NCBI RefSeq assembly: GCF_003606385.1
Contig: NZ_CP032514.1
Span: 1,364,001-1,428,000, forward strand
Source of the DNA: Actinomyces lilanjuaniae
GTDB lineage: Bacteria; Actinomycetota; Actinomycetes; Actinomycetales; Actinomycetaceae
Direction of reading: 5' to 3'
DNA length: 64,000 bases
This document shows positions 34,747-44,577 of the stretch, in pieces. The number at the start of each line of letters is the position of its first letter. The first letter of the stretch is position 1. Both the position numbers and the translations under genes were made by a program. A model generated the notes under the pieces. It was not told the DNA's origin and did not search any database. It saw nothing but the letters and a program-made list of their open reading frames with translations.

Positions 34747-36480
34747 CTATGGGTTCCGTGCCTGGGTACAGAGGAGTTCTGTCAGTGTGGCAACTCCCAC
34801 TCCGGTTCCGCCGACGGGAGTCAGGCCCCACGGAGCAGAGCCGTTGAAGGCGGGACCGGCCACGTCCAGGTGCGCCCAGGGCGTGGACCCCACAAACTCC
34901 CGAAGAAACAGCCCGGCAGTGAGCATTCCCGCGGCGCGGTTGCCGACCTTGGCGTTGCGCAGGTCAGCGACGGGAGACTCCAGGCTGCTGCGCAGGTAGG
35001 CGGGCAGTGGCATAGGCCAGAAGGCCTCTCCCGCCCGCCTGGCAGCGGCGACGACCTCGTCGCGTACAGCCGGTGTTCCCATGACGGCACACACGCGCTC
35101 ACCCAGGGCCACGACCTGGGCTCCGGTCAGGGTCGCCACGTCAATGACGCGGTCGGGCGCCTCCGCTACCGCCAGGGCCAGGGCGTCGGCCATGACCAGG
35201 CGTCCCTCGGCGTCGGTGTTGGTGACTTCCACGGAGGTGCCGTCAGCCGTGATGACGACGTCGCCAGGGCGCTGGGCCTCGGGGCCCGGCATGTTCTCCG
35301 CCAGGGCTAGCCATGCCGTGACCCGCACCGGCAGGCTCAGACGGGAGGCGGCCAGCACGGTGGCCAGGACGGCGGCCGCTCCCGCCATGTCGGACTTCAT
35401 GTCCGGCATGGCGGCGGGCGGCTTGAGGGACAGGCCGCCGGAGTCAAAGGTGATCCCCTTTCCTACCAGCGCCGTGTGAGTGCGCGCCGTAGGCGGGTCC
35501 CACCGCAGGCGCACCAGGCGTGGGGGGCGCGAGGAGCCCTGGCCCACCCCGAGCAGGGCGCCGAGACCCTCCCGAGCCAGGGCTTCCTCGTCCCAGACGG
35601 TGACCTCCAGTGAGGCATCCTGGCCCATCTGGGCGGCCCGCTGGGCAAGGGCCGACGGGGACAGCCAGTTGGCAGGCTCGTTGACCAGGTCCCTGGCCAG
35701 GGACGTGGCCTGCGCCAGGACGCGCGCCTCCTCCACGACCTGGTGGGCCTGCTGGGTGGTGTCGTCGCGGGCCAGCGGGGAGAGCAGGAGGATCTTGTCC
35801 ACGGGTGCTGCCGACACCTCTGGTGAGTCCGGTGAGGGGGTCTTGAGCGCCTGGGTCGTGGCGGCTCCGCTGCCTGGAACGGTTTGCGCAGGCTGCTTCG
35901 CGCGTGCTCTCCAGGAGTAGGCTCCCAGCAGGGCTCCCTCACACACGCTGCGCAGCTGGGCGAGGTCCTGCGTCGGCAGCGCCATGGCGACGTGGGAGGT
36001 GCCACCCAGGGCGCGCGTGGCCCGTCCGGCCGCCCGCCGCAGGAGACCGAGCCGGTCCTCACCCAGGGCCGGGGCGTCGTCGGGCAGGGGGCCAGGAGCA
36101 TCCGGCTCGGTGCTGAGCAGGTGCCAGGACCGTCCCAGGCCGACCACCAGGACCGTGGAGGCAGCCGTGGGCACGGTCTGCTGCGGGGGCGTGGTCGGCT
36201 GGGTGAGAAGTGTCTCTTGCCCGTGGTGCGCGGTAGGGCGTACCGCGCTGGCGGGGACCCGGACCACGGCGTCCTGCTCCGCCGAGAACCCAAGGGTAGG
36301 TAGGAGGGCCTCCAGCGCGTCGGTGTCGATAACGGCGGTGCCGTCGCTCATGCGTGGCAGCGCCCCGCCCGTCACGAGCTCGGCGGCCTCCCGGCCGGGG
36401 GCAGCGGCCAGAACCAGGACGTCGACGGCATCGGCCGCGGAGCCGGAGGGAAGGAAGGAGGAGAGGCTGACTGTGGTCAC
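34747..36480 (-). CDS. pepA: leucyl aminopeptidase (M17)
   Basis: Two-metal cytosolic aminopeptidase. The catalytic half has KGITFDSGGLSLKPP followed by MKSDMAGAAAVL, and the signature NTDAEGRLVMADALAL, together carrying the Lys, Asp and Glu metal ligands. 577 residues from GTG 36480 (start VTTVSLSSFLPSG), somewhat longer than the usual 500 because of an Ala/Pro/Ser-rich stretch between the N-terminal and catalytic domains. No clear ribosome site is seen, so the start could differ. The 202 bases between this gene and lpd contain nothing I recognise. Confidence 0.9.
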   Translation of the reverse strand: MTTVSLSSFLPSGSAADAVDVLVLAAAPGREAAELVTGGALPRMSDGTAVIDTDALEALLPTLGFSAEQDAVVRVPASAVRPTAHHGQETLLTQPTTPPQQTVPTAASTVLVVGLGRSWHLLSTEPDAPGPLPDDAPALGEDRLGLLRRAAGRATRALGGTSHVAMALPTQDLAQLRSVCEGALLGAYSWRARAKQPAQTVPGSGAATTQALKTPSPDSPEVSAAPVDKILLLSPLARDDTTQQAHQVVEEARVLAQATSLARDLVNEPANWLSPSALAQRAAQMGQDASLEVTVWDEEALAREGLGALLGVGQGSSRPPRLVRLRWDPPTARTHTALVGKGITFDSGGLSLKPPAAMPDMKSDMAGAAAVLATVLAASRLSLPVRVTAWLALAENMPGPEAQRPGDVVITADGTSVEVTNTDAEGRLVMADALALAVAEAPDRVIDVATLTGAQVVALGERVCAVMGTPAVRDEVVAAARRAGEAFWPMPLPAYLRSSLESPVADLRNAKVGNRAAGMLTAGLFLREFVGSTPWAHLDVAGPAFNGSAPWGLTPVGGTGVGVATLTELLCTQARNP

Positions 36481-36610
36481 GAGACGAATGGTAGCGTCAG
36501 CCGCGACGGGGCAGTGCCCGACCAGGCGGCTGCTGGCTGGTTGCAGGGTCGGCCGGAGAATGGAACAGGTGCGTCTGCTGCTCCAGGACCCTTGAGAGGC
36601 TGGGATATTT

Positions 36611-37198
36611 ATGGAAGAGCGCCCCCGGGTGCGCACAGTGAGGGACACGCGTCGGCCCGCCTACGGGTGGGGGAGGATCCTCGTCGTGGTCTTCGCGGCC
36701 TTTGGGGCGGCCATCCTGGGGCCGGCCCTGCTGGCCCTGGTGCGCCGTCCTGACGAGGCGCCCCTGCTGGAGTCCTTCAACGCCCTCGGTGGCCTGCTCT
36801 ACCTGCTGCTGTCGGTCTCCGTCGCGCACAACGGGCGCCGGATGCGCAACGTCGGCTGGATGAGCCTGGCCGCGCTGGCGACCATGGAGATCCTCATCGG
36901 GGCGCTGTCCCTGTCACCCACGTATACGGGCCTGGATGTGTTGGTGTGGTCTGACGGCGGCAGGTCGCTGGGCTACCTCCCCCTGCTCCTGCCGGTCGTG
37001 GCAGCGGTGTGGATGTGGATGTCCGATCCCAGGCGTATCGTGGTCAACGCGGAACGGATGACCGAGCTGTCCGACACGCTCACAGAGCGCTCTCGTGCAG
37101 TGTACGAGGCGCACCGGGAGGCGGGGGGTGTCCCCGCCGCAGAGCCCTCGTCAGGGGTCTCTCCAGGAGATCAAGAGGAAGGGGGCCAGCAGGCCTAG
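36611..37198 (+). CDS. small integral membrane protein, unknown function
   Basis: A 195-residue protein with a basic N-terminus and about four membrane helices: ILVVVFAAFGAAILGPALLA, LGGLLYLLLSVSV, WMSLAALATMEILIGALSL and YLPLLLPVVAAVWMWM. A hydrophilic tail follows (AERMTELSDTLTERSRAVYE and an acidic Gly/Glu end), so both ends are probably inside. I do not recognise the family. It is divergent from pepA and converges with the S9 peptidase, whose end lies 22 bases away. Confidence 0.7.
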   Translation: MEERPRVRTVRDTRRPAYGWGRILVVVFAAFGAAILGPALLALVRRPDEAPLLESFNALGGLLYLLLSVSVAHNGRRMRNVGWMSLAALATMEILIGALSLSPTYTGLDVLVWSDGGRSLGYLPLLLPVVAAVWMWMSDPRRIVVNAERMTELSDTLTERSRAVYEAHREAGGVPAAEPSSGVSPGDQEEGGQQA

Positions 37199-37220
37199 CC
37201 CTAGCCGCCCTAGCCAGGTC

Positions 37221-39224
37221 CTAGCTCAGGTTGGCGACGTGGACGGCTGCGCCGTCCTCGGCTGCGGCCTCAATGCCCCAGACCTGCCGGAAGAAGCTGA
37301 GTTCGGCCTCGTACTGGCGGCGGATGCTGGCAGCCGTGCGCAGCCCGTGGCCCTCTCCGTGGAAGATCTCCAGGGCGACCGGGGCGCCCTTGGCCAGCAG
37401 GGCCTCGTACATGAGGGTGGCCTGCTCGGCGGGGACGACAGGGTCCTCGGACCCCTGAAGCAGCAGGAGAGGCGCGGTGATCTCCTCGACGTGGTTGATG
37501 GGGCTGCGCTCGGTCATGACCGGGTCGTCAGTGTCCTGGGTGCCGAGAAGCTGGCCGATGTAGCAGGACTCGAACTTGTGGGTAGTGCGTACCAGGCGGG
37601 TCAGGTCGGCAACGCCGGAGCTGGAGGCGGCCGCGGTGAAGACCCGGGAGCGGACCAGGGCAGACAGGGCCGTGAAGCCTCCGGCGGAGGACCCGCGGAT
37701 CGCGACCCGGGAGCCGTCCACGGTGCCTGAGTCGATAAGGAACTGTGCGCCCGTGACGCAGTCGTCGGCGTCGTAGACGCCCCAGTTGCCCTCCAAGGAC
37801 CTGCGGTAGTCGGTGCCGTAGCCTGTTGAGCCGCGGTAGTTGACGTCCAGGTAGGCGAAGCCGCGGCTGGTCCAGTACTGGATCCGCAGGTCATAGCCCG
37901 GCCAGGCCGAGGCCGTGGGTCCTCCGTGGGCGTTGACGATCAGCGGGGGCAGCTCGTCGGCGGGCCCGACGTGGGTGGCGGAGGCCGGTGGGTAGTAGAA
38001 GCCGTGGGCCGTGGCCCCGTCGCTGGTGGGCCAGGACACAGGAGTGGGGAGGGACACGCCAGCGCTGTCAGGGCGGAACTCCCCGGAGTCACGCAGGACC
38101 TGGACACGGCTGTTCCTGACCTCGACGATGCTGGGCAGCGCCAGCTCGTTGGAGGCCAGCATGACGACCCGCCCCTCGGAGGAGGCGACGTTGCCCAGCG
38201 GCTGCCAGCCGACGTTCCACTCCTCGAGCTCCCCGTTGGCCAGCTTGATGGTTCCCAGGTGCGAGACGGCGTCGCGTGACCAGGAGGTGATGAGGCGCTC
38301 GTTGTCGAGGACGTCGTAGGAGTGCGGTCCCAGCTGCCAGGCCGGGTAGCTGAAGGAGGCGTCCGCGGGGTGGAGGGCGCGGGTGCGCAGGGCGGTGGTC
38401 CAGCGGTCCCCGCTGGTGCCCCGGCGGGGGAAGCCCTCGGTCCGGTAGAGGTTCCAGCAGCCGGAGGAGTTCGAGCTGTGCACCAGGTCGCACTCTTCGG
38501 TCCAGCGTGGCTCGGCCACAGAGCTGCCGCGGCCCCCGTCCAGGACGGTCTGCTCGCCCAGGGAGCCGTCTGGCATCAGTTCGCCCACGTGCAGGGAGGC
38601 GTTGTCCCACGGCATCCCCGGGTGGTCCCAGGTGATCCAGGCCAGCAGCCTGCCGTCAGGGGACAGGGTGGGGGAGACCACGAAGTCGGTGCCTGAGACG
38701 AGGGTGCGCACAGGGGTGTCGTCGCGGGCCGCGGAGCCGTCCAGGGGGACGGCTACCAAGGTGTTGACCGGCTCACCCTCGCCCCGGTGGTCCTCTCTGA
38801 CGGCGTAGACAAGGCCGCGGGCAGTATCGATTTCCAGGTCGCCGTGACGAACTTCACCGTAGATAGTGAGGGGGACGAGGCCCCGGATACGGTGGGCGAC
38901 GTCATAGCGGTAGAGACGGCCGTCCCTGGCGTGGGAGACGACCACGATACCGCTGTCCACGGCGTAGGCCCGTCCTCCGTACTCGTGGACGCGGGTGCGA
39001 GCGTCGACGAGCTCGTCAGCGGGGGTAAGCGGCAGCACCTCACCGACCTGTCCGTCCGCGTCGCGGCGCAGCAGGACGTTGCGTCCCGCCTGCGAGGCGC
39101 GCTGCTCCACCCAGTAGGTGTCTCCGCCGTCCACGCGCACCTGGGACAGCCGCACGGTCCGGGTGGTGATGGTGCCCGGTGCGATCGGTGAGGGCCAGGT
39201 GCCGTAGGGCGCGGTGGTGCTCAT
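37221..39224 (-). CDS. S9 family serine peptidase (acylaminoacyl peptidase/prolyl oligopeptidase-like)
   Basis: A 667-residue peptidase with an N-terminal beta-propeller (WD/PD40-like repeats such as VSPTLSPDGRLLAWITWDHP) and a C-terminal alpha/beta hydrolase domain. The catalytic Ser is in IRGSSAGGFTAL, Asp in LLLQGSEDPVVPAEQ and His in FHGEGHGLR. The pre-catalytic segment VNAHGGPTASAWPGYDLRIQ forms the oxyanion region. There is no signal peptide, so it is probably cytoplasmic, cleaving oligopeptides. AAGGAGG precedes ATG 39224. Confidence 0.92.
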   Translation of the reverse strand: MSTTAPYGTWPSPIAPGTITTRTVRLSQVRVDGGDTYWVEQRASQAGRNVLLRRDADGQVGEVLPLTPADELVDARTRVHEYGGRAYAVDSGIVVVSHARDGRLYRYDVAHRIRGLVPLTIYGEVRHGDLEIDTARGLVYAVREDHRGEGEPVNTLVAVPLDGSAARDDTPVRTLVSGTDFVVSPTLSPDGRLLAWITWDHPGMPWDNASLHVGELMPDGSLGEQTVLDGGRGSSVAEPRWTEECDLVHSSNSSGCWNLYRTEGFPRRGTSGDRWTTALRTRALHPADASFSYPAWQLGPHSYDVLDNERLITSWSRDAVSHLGTIKLANGELEEWNVGWQPLGNVASSEGRVVMLASNELALPSIVEVRNSRVQVLRDSGEFRPDSAGVSLPTPVSWPTSDGATAHGFYYPPASATHVGPADELPPLIVNAHGGPTASAWPGYDLRIQYWTSRGFAYLDVNYRGSTGYGTDYRRSLEGNWGVYDADDCVTGAQFLIDSGTVDGSRVAIRGSSAGGFTALSALVRSRVFTAAASSSGVADLTRLVRTTHKFESCYIGQLLGTQDTDDPVMTERSPINHVEEITAPLLLLQGSEDPVVPAEQATLMYEALLAKGAPVALEIFHGEGHGLRTAASIRRQYEAELSFFRQVWGIEAAAEDGAAVHVANLS

Positions 39225-39570
39225 GGTTCCTCCTTGGAGCGGGGCGAGGCGGCCCCTGGGACGTGCCGGGCGGTGACGGGGCTGCTGGGGCCGGTGCCCA
39301 CCATAGTGGCTGGTGCTGGCTGGCGTGAGCCGGGTGACACGGTGCGAGCGCGCCTGCCACCCGGCGCAGGGCTTCCCACCTCGGCAGAGGGGGCGTTGTG
39401 GGCGCAGGTGCGCCTATGCTGAGGTACCTGTACCTTCCCGGTCAGCGGGACCGCGCAGCGCCGGTAGAGCCGGGTCGGCGGCGCGGGGCCGTCCCGGGCT
39501 GCGGGCCGTGTCCGCGGTTCCGCCCGGGGGAGTGGAAGATGATCAGAAAAGAGAGTGAGGGGGACGCCTG
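39225..39570. other. divergent intergenic region S9 peptidase / dxs
   Basis: 346 bases without a supportable gene. The left edge carries the AAGGAGG site of the S9 peptidase. The right edge has GAGGGGG about 8 bases before the TTG proposed for dxs and a short A-rich patch (about 39540-39556). It must hold both promoters; I could not fix their hexamers. Confidence 0.4.
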
Positions 39571-41763
39571 TTGCCTGCTGCCCAGCACCGTGAGCACCAT
39601 GGCCGCACAGACCGCCCGCAGGCCGTTGGGCCCGTGCTGGGCCTGGTGGGCCAGCCCCGTGACCTGGACCGGCTCACCAGTGACGAGCTGGTGGCCCTGG
39701 CCGCTGAGATCCGTGGCTTCCTGGTGGCCAGCGTAGCGCGCACCGGCGGGCACCTGGGTCCCAACCTCGGGGTGGTGGAGCTGACGCTGGCTCTCCACCG
39801 CACCTTCCGCTCCCCTCGTGACACGATCATCTTCGACACGGGTCACCAGGCCTACGTCCACAAGCTGGTGACGGGCCGCCAGGACTTTAGCCGACTGCGG
39901 GAGCGGGGCGGCCTGTCCGGGTACCCCTCGCGGGCGGAGTCGGTGCACGACGTGGTGGAGAACTCCCACGCCTCGACCTCCCTGTCCTGGGCTGACGGCG
40001 TGGCCCGCGCGCACCGGCTACGAGGCGAGGAGGACCGCCACGTGGTCGCCGTCATCGGTGACGGTGCCATGACCGGGGGGATGGCCTGGGAGGCGCTGGA
40101 CAACATCGCGGTCTCCTCCGACAGGCACCTGGTCATTGTCGTCAACGACAACGGACGCTCCTACGCGCCCACGATCGGCGGGCTGGCCCACCACCTCGAC
40201 GCGCTGCGTACCAACCCCGGCTACGAGCGTGTGCTAGCCGGGGTCAGGCGCGCCCTGCTCGCCCAGGGCCCGCCTGGACGAGCGGCCTACGACGCCCTCC
40301 ACGGTCTCAAGCGGGGACTCAAGGACGTGCTGGTGCCCTCGGCCTTCTTCGAGGACCTGGGCATCAAGTACACCGGACCGGTGGACGGCCACGACATCAC
40401 CGCGCTGGAGTTTGCCCTCACTCGGGCGCGCGAGTACTCCGAGCCGGTGATCGTCCACGTCATCACCCAGAAAGGCCGCGGCTACACTCCAGCGGAGGAG
40501 CACGTGGCGGACCGGTTCCACGCCGTGGGGCGGATCCACCCGGAGACCGGCCTGCCTGTGGTGGCTGAGCGCTTCGGCTGGACGGCCGTCTTTGCCGAGG
40601 AGGTCCTGGCCATGGCCAGGCGTGACGAGCGGGTCGTGGCGGTGACCGCGGCCATGCAGGCGCCGGTGGGGCTCCAGCCCCTGGCCGACGAGATGCCCGA
40701 GCGAGTCGTGGACGTGGGTATCGCCGAGCAGCACGCCCTGACGGCCAGCGCGGGCATGGCCTACGCGGGCATGCACCCGGTGGTGGCCCTGTACGCCACC
40801 TTCCTCAACCGGGCCTTTGACCAGGTGCTCATGGACGTCGCCCTCCACCGGGCCGGGGTCACGATCGTCCTGGACCGGGCAGGGCTGACTGGTACCGACG
40901 GGCCCAGCCACCACGGTATGTGGGACATGGCCCTCATGGCTCACGTTCCCGGGCTGCACCTGGCTGCTCCCCGAGACGAGGACACGATGCGGGCCGCGCT
41001 ACGCCACGCGGTCAGCGTCGGGGACGCACCTACCGTGGTGCGCTACCCCAAGGGGGAGCTGCCTGACCCGCTGCCCGCCCTGCGTGTGCTCGACGACCTT
41101 GACGGCGGCCACGGCCCCTTCGACGCGGTGGACGTGCTCGTGGAGGAGCCGGGAGACGGTCCTGACGCTCCCCGGGTGCTTATTGTCGGCGTGGGTGCCA
41201 TGGCCGCGGCCGCGGCCGAGGCCGGGCGGCGGCTGGGCGGCGCCTGGCCGGTGCCTGCGCAGGGCCAGGCGGGGCTGGCGGGCGGGGTCGCCCCGGCCGT
41301 CACGGTGGTGCACCCGCACTGGGTCGTGCCCGTACCGTCTCCTCTGGTCAGCGCCGCAGCGGCTGCCGACCTCGTCGTGGTCGTCGAGGACGGCCTGGTC
41401 GAGGGCGGTATCGGCTCCCAGCTGCGCGACGCCGTCGAGACCGCCGTCGAGACTGCTGCCGTGCGCGGTGCCGGCGCCGGGGCAGGACACGGTCCGCTCA
41501 GTGTCGGTGCGGGCGGCGGCCCGGTCTTCAAGCGCCTGGGGGTCCCCCGCGCCTTCGTGGGCACGGACACCCGCTCACAGCTGCTCCGCGAGCTGTCCAT
41601 GGACGCCGAGGGCATCGTCACGGCCACCCGCACGACACTGGACGTCCTGGTGCCGGGCCGTCGTGACGCGGCAGCGCTGACAGCGCTGCCGTGGGACGCC
41701 CGTCCTAACCCGGCGACCCGGCTGCGCTCCGACACGTCTGCCCCGCCTGCGGCCAGGGCCTGA
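39571..41763 (+). CDS. dxs: 1-deoxy-D-xylulose-5-phosphate synthase
   Basis: ThDP enzyme joining pyruvate and glyceraldehyde 3-phosphate, the first step of the non-mevalonate isoprenoid pathway. Conserved parts in order: RTGGHLGPNLGVVELTLALH, FDTGHQAYVHKLVTGR, the ThDP segment GDGAMTGGMAWEALDNIA, KYTGPVDGHD, VDVGIAEQHALTASAGMA, and TGTDGPSHHGMWDMAL. 730 residues from TTG 39571, longer than the usual 620-640 because of a Gly/Ala-rich loop in the C-terminal transketolase domain. The start is uncertain, as family proteins begin near LGLVGQPRDLDRLT, and GTG 39634 is an alternative. Confidence 0.94.
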   Translation: MPAAQHREHHGRTDRPQAVGPVLGLVGQPRDLDRLTSDELVALAAEIRGFLVASVARTGGHLGPNLGVVELTLALHRTFRSPRDTIIFDTGHQAYVHKLVTGRQDFSRLRERGGLSGYPSRAESVHDVVENSHASTSLSWADGVARAHRLRGEEDRHVVAVIGDGAMTGGMAWEALDNIAVSSDRHLVIVVNDNGRSYAPTIGGLAHHLDALRTNPGYERVLAGVRRALLAQGPPGRAAYDALHGLKRGLKDVLVPSAFFEDLGIKYTGPVDGHDITALEFALTRAREYSEPVIVHVITQKGRGYTPAEEHVADRFHAVGRIHPETGLPVVAERFGWTAVFAEEVLAMARRDERVVAVTAAMQAPVGLQPLADEMPERVVDVGIAEQHALTASAGMAYAGMHPVVALYATFLNRAFDQVLMDVALHRAGVTIVLDRAGLTGTDGPSHHGMWDMALMAHVPGLHLAAPRDEDTMRAALRHAVSVGDAPTVVRYPKGELPDPLPALRVLDDLDGGHGPFDAVDVLVEEPGDGPDAPRVLIVGVGAMAAAAAEAGRRLGGAWPVPAQGQAGLAGGVAPAVTVVHPHWVVPVPSPLVSAAAAADLVVVVEDGLVEGGIGSQLRDAVETAVETAAVRGAGAGAGHGPLSVGAGGGPVFKRLGVPRAFVGTDTRSQLLRELSMDAEGIVTATRTTLDVLVPGRRDAAALTALPWDARPNPATRLRSDTSAPPAARA

Positions 41764-41999
41764 CGACGCCTTGCCCCGCCTGGCATCAGCCAGCTGCTCC
41801 GTCGTCCTGCTGCCCCGCGAGCGGGGTCGCCCCGGGCCGGGACCTTTGTCCCCGCACGGCGGTGCTGGCGGGCTTCCTGTGAGTCATCGCACCGAGGTGG
41901 GCGGGACCTGCGGCCCAAGGGAGGCGCCGGTGGCTCTAGGCTGGTTATGGCGGCACGCTGGACGTGCCGTCACGCCTCACAAGGGCGTACACAAACCCC

Positions 42000-42016
42000 G
42001 GTGACCCTCGGTCACC
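42000..42016. promoter_or_regulatory. inverted repeat just upstream of pflB
   Basis: GGTGACC, spacer CTC, GGTCACC: a perfect 7-bp inverted repeat ending a few bases before the pflB ribosome site (GAGGAGGG, about 42022-42029). It resembles half-sites of the Crp/Fnr superfamily (GTGA and TCAC), but the spacing is 7 rather than 6 bases. It could be an operator that blocks transcription or translation initiation of the pfl genes, or a small 5'-UTR hairpin. No known regulator can be assigned from sequence alone. Confidence 0.45.
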
Positions 42017-42037
42017 CAGCTGAGGAGGGCATGACGG

Positions 42038-44170
42038 ATGACCACCATTGAGGTCACACCATCCGCCACCGAGACTGTCGGCAGCAGCATCCAGGAGGGT
42101 GCGTGGGAAGGGTTCGCTGCCGGCCCGTGGACGCGCGACATCGACGTCCGCGACTTTATCCAGCGCAACTACACGCCCTACGAGGGCGACGCCTCCTTCC
42201 TGGAGGGTGCCACGGACAAGACCCTGCGTCTGTGGGACACCCTTGAGAAGGACTACCTCTCCCGGGAGCGCAAGGTCCGCATCCTCGACGTCGACACCCA
42301 CACTCCCGCCGATGTCGACGCGTTCCAGCCCGGATACATCAGCGATGACGATGACGTCGTCGTCGGACTGCAGACCGACTCGCCGCTCAAGCGGGCGATG
42401 ATGCCCAACGGCGGATGGCGCATGGTGGAGACGGCGATCAAGGAGGCCGGCAAGGAGGTCGACCCCGAGGTCAAGAAGATCTTCACCCAGTACCGCAAGA
42501 CGCACAACGATGCTGTCTTCGACATCTACACGCCGCGTATCCGCGCGGCGCGCTCCTCCCACATCATCACCGGCCTGCCCGACGCCTACGGCCGCGGCCG
42601 AATCATCGGCGACTACCGCCGCGTGGCGCTCTACGGCGTCGACTTCCTGATCGAGCAGAAGCAGCAGGCCAAGGACGCTGTGGCCGACCAGCCCTTCTCC
42701 GAGCACTGGGCCCGCTACCGCGAGGAGCACGCTGAGCAGATCAAGGCTCTCAAGAAGCTCAAGCGCATGGCGGAGTCCTACGGCTACGACATCTCTGGCC
42801 CCGCGCGCGACGCCCACGAGGCCGTCCAGTGGACCTACTTTGCCTACCTGGCCTCCGTCAAGTCCCAGGACGGTGCTGCCATGAGCATCGGGAGGCTGTC
42901 GGCCTTCCTGGACATCTACTTCGAGCGGGACCTCTCCAAGGGCGTCATTGACGAGTCCCGGGCGCAGGAGCTTATCGACAACATCGTCATGAAGCTGCGG
43001 ATCACCCGCTTCCTGCGCACGATCGACTACGACCAGATCTTCTCCGGGGACCCCTACTGGGCGACCTGGTCAGACGCGGGCTTCTCCGAGGACGGCCGTT
43101 CCCAGGTGACCAAGACGTCCTTCCGGCTGCTGCAGACGCTGCGCAACCTCGGCCCCGCCCCGGAGCCCAACATCACGATCTTCTGGGACGAGGACCTGCC
43201 ACAGGGCTACAAGGACTTCTGCGCCTTGATCTCCATCACGACCTCCTCCATCCAGTATGAGGCCGACGAGCAGATCAGGGACCACTGGGGCGATGACGCG
43301 GCTATCGCCTGCTGCGTGTCCCCGATGAGGGTGGGCAAGCAGATGCAGTTCTTCGGCGCCCGCGTGAACTCGGCCAAAGCTCTGCTCTACGCCATCAACG
43401 GAGGCCGGGACGAGATGACCGGTAGGCAGGTCGTCACCGGCCTGCCGGGAATCGAGGGCAACGGACCGCTGGACTTCGACGAGGTGTGGGACAAGTACGA
43501 GAAGATGCTGGACTGGGTCGTGGCGACCTACGTCGAGGCCCTCAACATCATCCACTACTGCCACGACCGCTACGCCTACGAGTCGATCGAGATGGCCCTG
43601 CACGACTCCGAGATCGTACGCACCATGGGCTGCGGGATCGCAGGCCTGTCGATCGTGGCCGACTCCCTGAGCGCCATCAAGTACGCCAAGGTCCTTCCCG
43701 TGCGTGACGAGACCGGCCTCGTGGTGGACTACATCACCGAGGGCGAGTTCCCGATCTACGGCAACGACGACGACCGGGCCGACGACATCGCCGCGACCGT
43801 GGTCCACACCATCATGTCCAAGATCAAGGCACAGCCCTTCTACCGGGACGCCATACCCACCCAGTCGGTGCTGACCATCACCTCCAACGTGGTCTACGGC
43901 AAGGCCACGGGGTCCTTCCCCTCGGGCCACAAGAAGGGTACTCCCTTCTCCCCCGGTGCCAACCCGGAGAACGGCATGGACACCCACGGCATGGTCGCCT
44001 CCATGCTCAGCGTCGGCAAGCTCGACTACGACGACGCGCTGGACGGGATCTCCCTGACCAACACCATTACCCCGCAGGGGCTGGGACGCACCCTTGAGGA
44101 GCGCGTGGCCAACCTTGTGGGCATCCTCGACGCGGGCTTTGTGCCCGAGGAGGACTACGCAGAGGTCTAG
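42038..44170 (+). CDS. pflB: pyruvate formate-lyase catalytic subunit lacking the glycyl-radical domain
   Basis: Converts pyruvate and CoA to acetyl-CoA and formate in anaerobic metabolism. 710 residues. The N-terminus has WTRDIDVRDFIQRNYTPYEG. The catalytic thiyl Cys pair is in AIACCVSPMRVGKQMQFFGA (residues 425 and 426). Later parts include VAIMG-type SIVADSLSAIKYAKV, FPIYGNDDDRADDIAA, FSPGANPENGMDTHG and SLTNTITPQGLG. The protein stops after ANLVGILDAGFVPEEDY, exactly where one-piece PFLs (about 750-790 residues) continue into the C-terminal glycyl-radical domain with RVSGYAV. That domain is encoded separately at 44299-44544. Start ATG 42038 follows GAGGAGGG. Confidence 0.95.
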   Translation: MTTIEVTPSATETVGSSIQEGAWEGFAAGPWTRDIDVRDFIQRNYTPYEGDASFLEGATDKTLRLWDTLEKDYLSRERKVRILDVDTHTPADVDAFQPGYISDDDDVVVGLQTDSPLKRAMMPNGGWRMVETAIKEAGKEVDPEVKKIFTQYRKTHNDAVFDIYTPRIRAARSSHIITGLPDAYGRGRIIGDYRRVALYGVDFLIEQKQQAKDAVADQPFSEHWARYREEHAEQIKALKKLKRMAESYGYDISGPARDAHEAVQWTYFAYLASVKSQDGAAMSIGRLSAFLDIYFERDLSKGVIDESRAQELIDNIVMKLRITRFLRTIDYDQIFSGDPYWATWSDAGFSEDGRSQVTKTSFRLLQTLRNLGPAPEPNITIFWDEDLPQGYKDFCALISITTSSIQYEADEQIRDHWGDDAAIACCVSPMRVGKQMQFFGARVNSAKALLYAINGGRDEMTGRQVVTGLPGIEGNGPLDFDEVWDKYEKMLDWVVATYVEALNIIHYCHDRYAYESIEMALHDSEIVRTMGCGIAGLSIVADSLSAIKYAKVLPVRDETGLVVDYITEGEFPIYGNDDDRADDIAATVVHTIMSKIKAQPFYRDAIPTQSVLTITSNVVYGKATGSFPSGHKKGTPFSPGANPENGMDTHGMVASMLSVGKLDYDDALDGISLTNTITPQGLGRTLEERVANLVGILDAGFVPEEDYAEV

Positions 44171-44298
44171 AAGAGGTCTAGAGGTGTCTCGCCCTGCACG
44201 GGACGACGACCCTTAGGCAGCGGCCACCTCGGCCACCACCGTGGCGCCTCAGACATCGGCAGATATCTCAGACAACCCACCACCAGAAAGGACCAGTC

Positions 44299-44544
44299 AT
44301 GGCTACCTACGAGGAGCGCCTCGCCTCCATGAAGGCGCAGCGGCAGGACAAGGGCGGCGTCAAGGGTCTCTACCACGCCAACATCAACGTCCTTGACCGC
44401 AACACCCTTGAGGACGCGATGGAGAACCCGGACAAGTACCCGAACCTCACGGTGCGTGTCTCCGGATACGCGGTCAACTTTGTCAAGCTCACCCGGGAAC
44501 AGCAGCGTGACGTCCTGGAGCGGACCTTCCACTCTCAGGCCTGA
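44299..44544 (+). CDS. grcA: autonomous glycyl-radical domain protein (GrcA/YfiD-like)
   Basis: An 81-residue protein with the part missing from the upstream PflB. After [20 protein letters not shown] it reads [20 protein letters not shown], then [20 protein letters not shown] and [13 protein letters not shown]. The radical-bearing Gly is residue 56 within RVSGYAV. E. coli YfiD/GrcA has such a domain and can replace the oxygen-damaged C-terminus of PflB. Here the partner lacks the domain altogether, so this protein is likely an obligatory subunit. It has its own ribosome site (AAAGGA, about 7 bases before ATG) and lies 128 bases after pflB, with pflA following 33 bases later. The split is not explained by a single shifted base. 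Confidence 0.9.
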   Translation: MATYEERLASMKAQRQDKGGVKGLYHANINVLDRNTLEDAMENPDKYPNLTVRVSGYAVNFVKLTREQQRDVLERTFHSQA

Positions 44545-44577
44545 GGCCCCAGGCCGTCGGCAGGCAGCGATACTGAG

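Noticed and set aside
44171..44298. pflB split explained by a frameshift like those in other genes here
   Set aside because: The gap of 128 bases has no coding continuation in any frame, the small gene has its own ribosome site and a new N-terminus, and the cut falls at a domain border. One or two missing bases cannot produce this.
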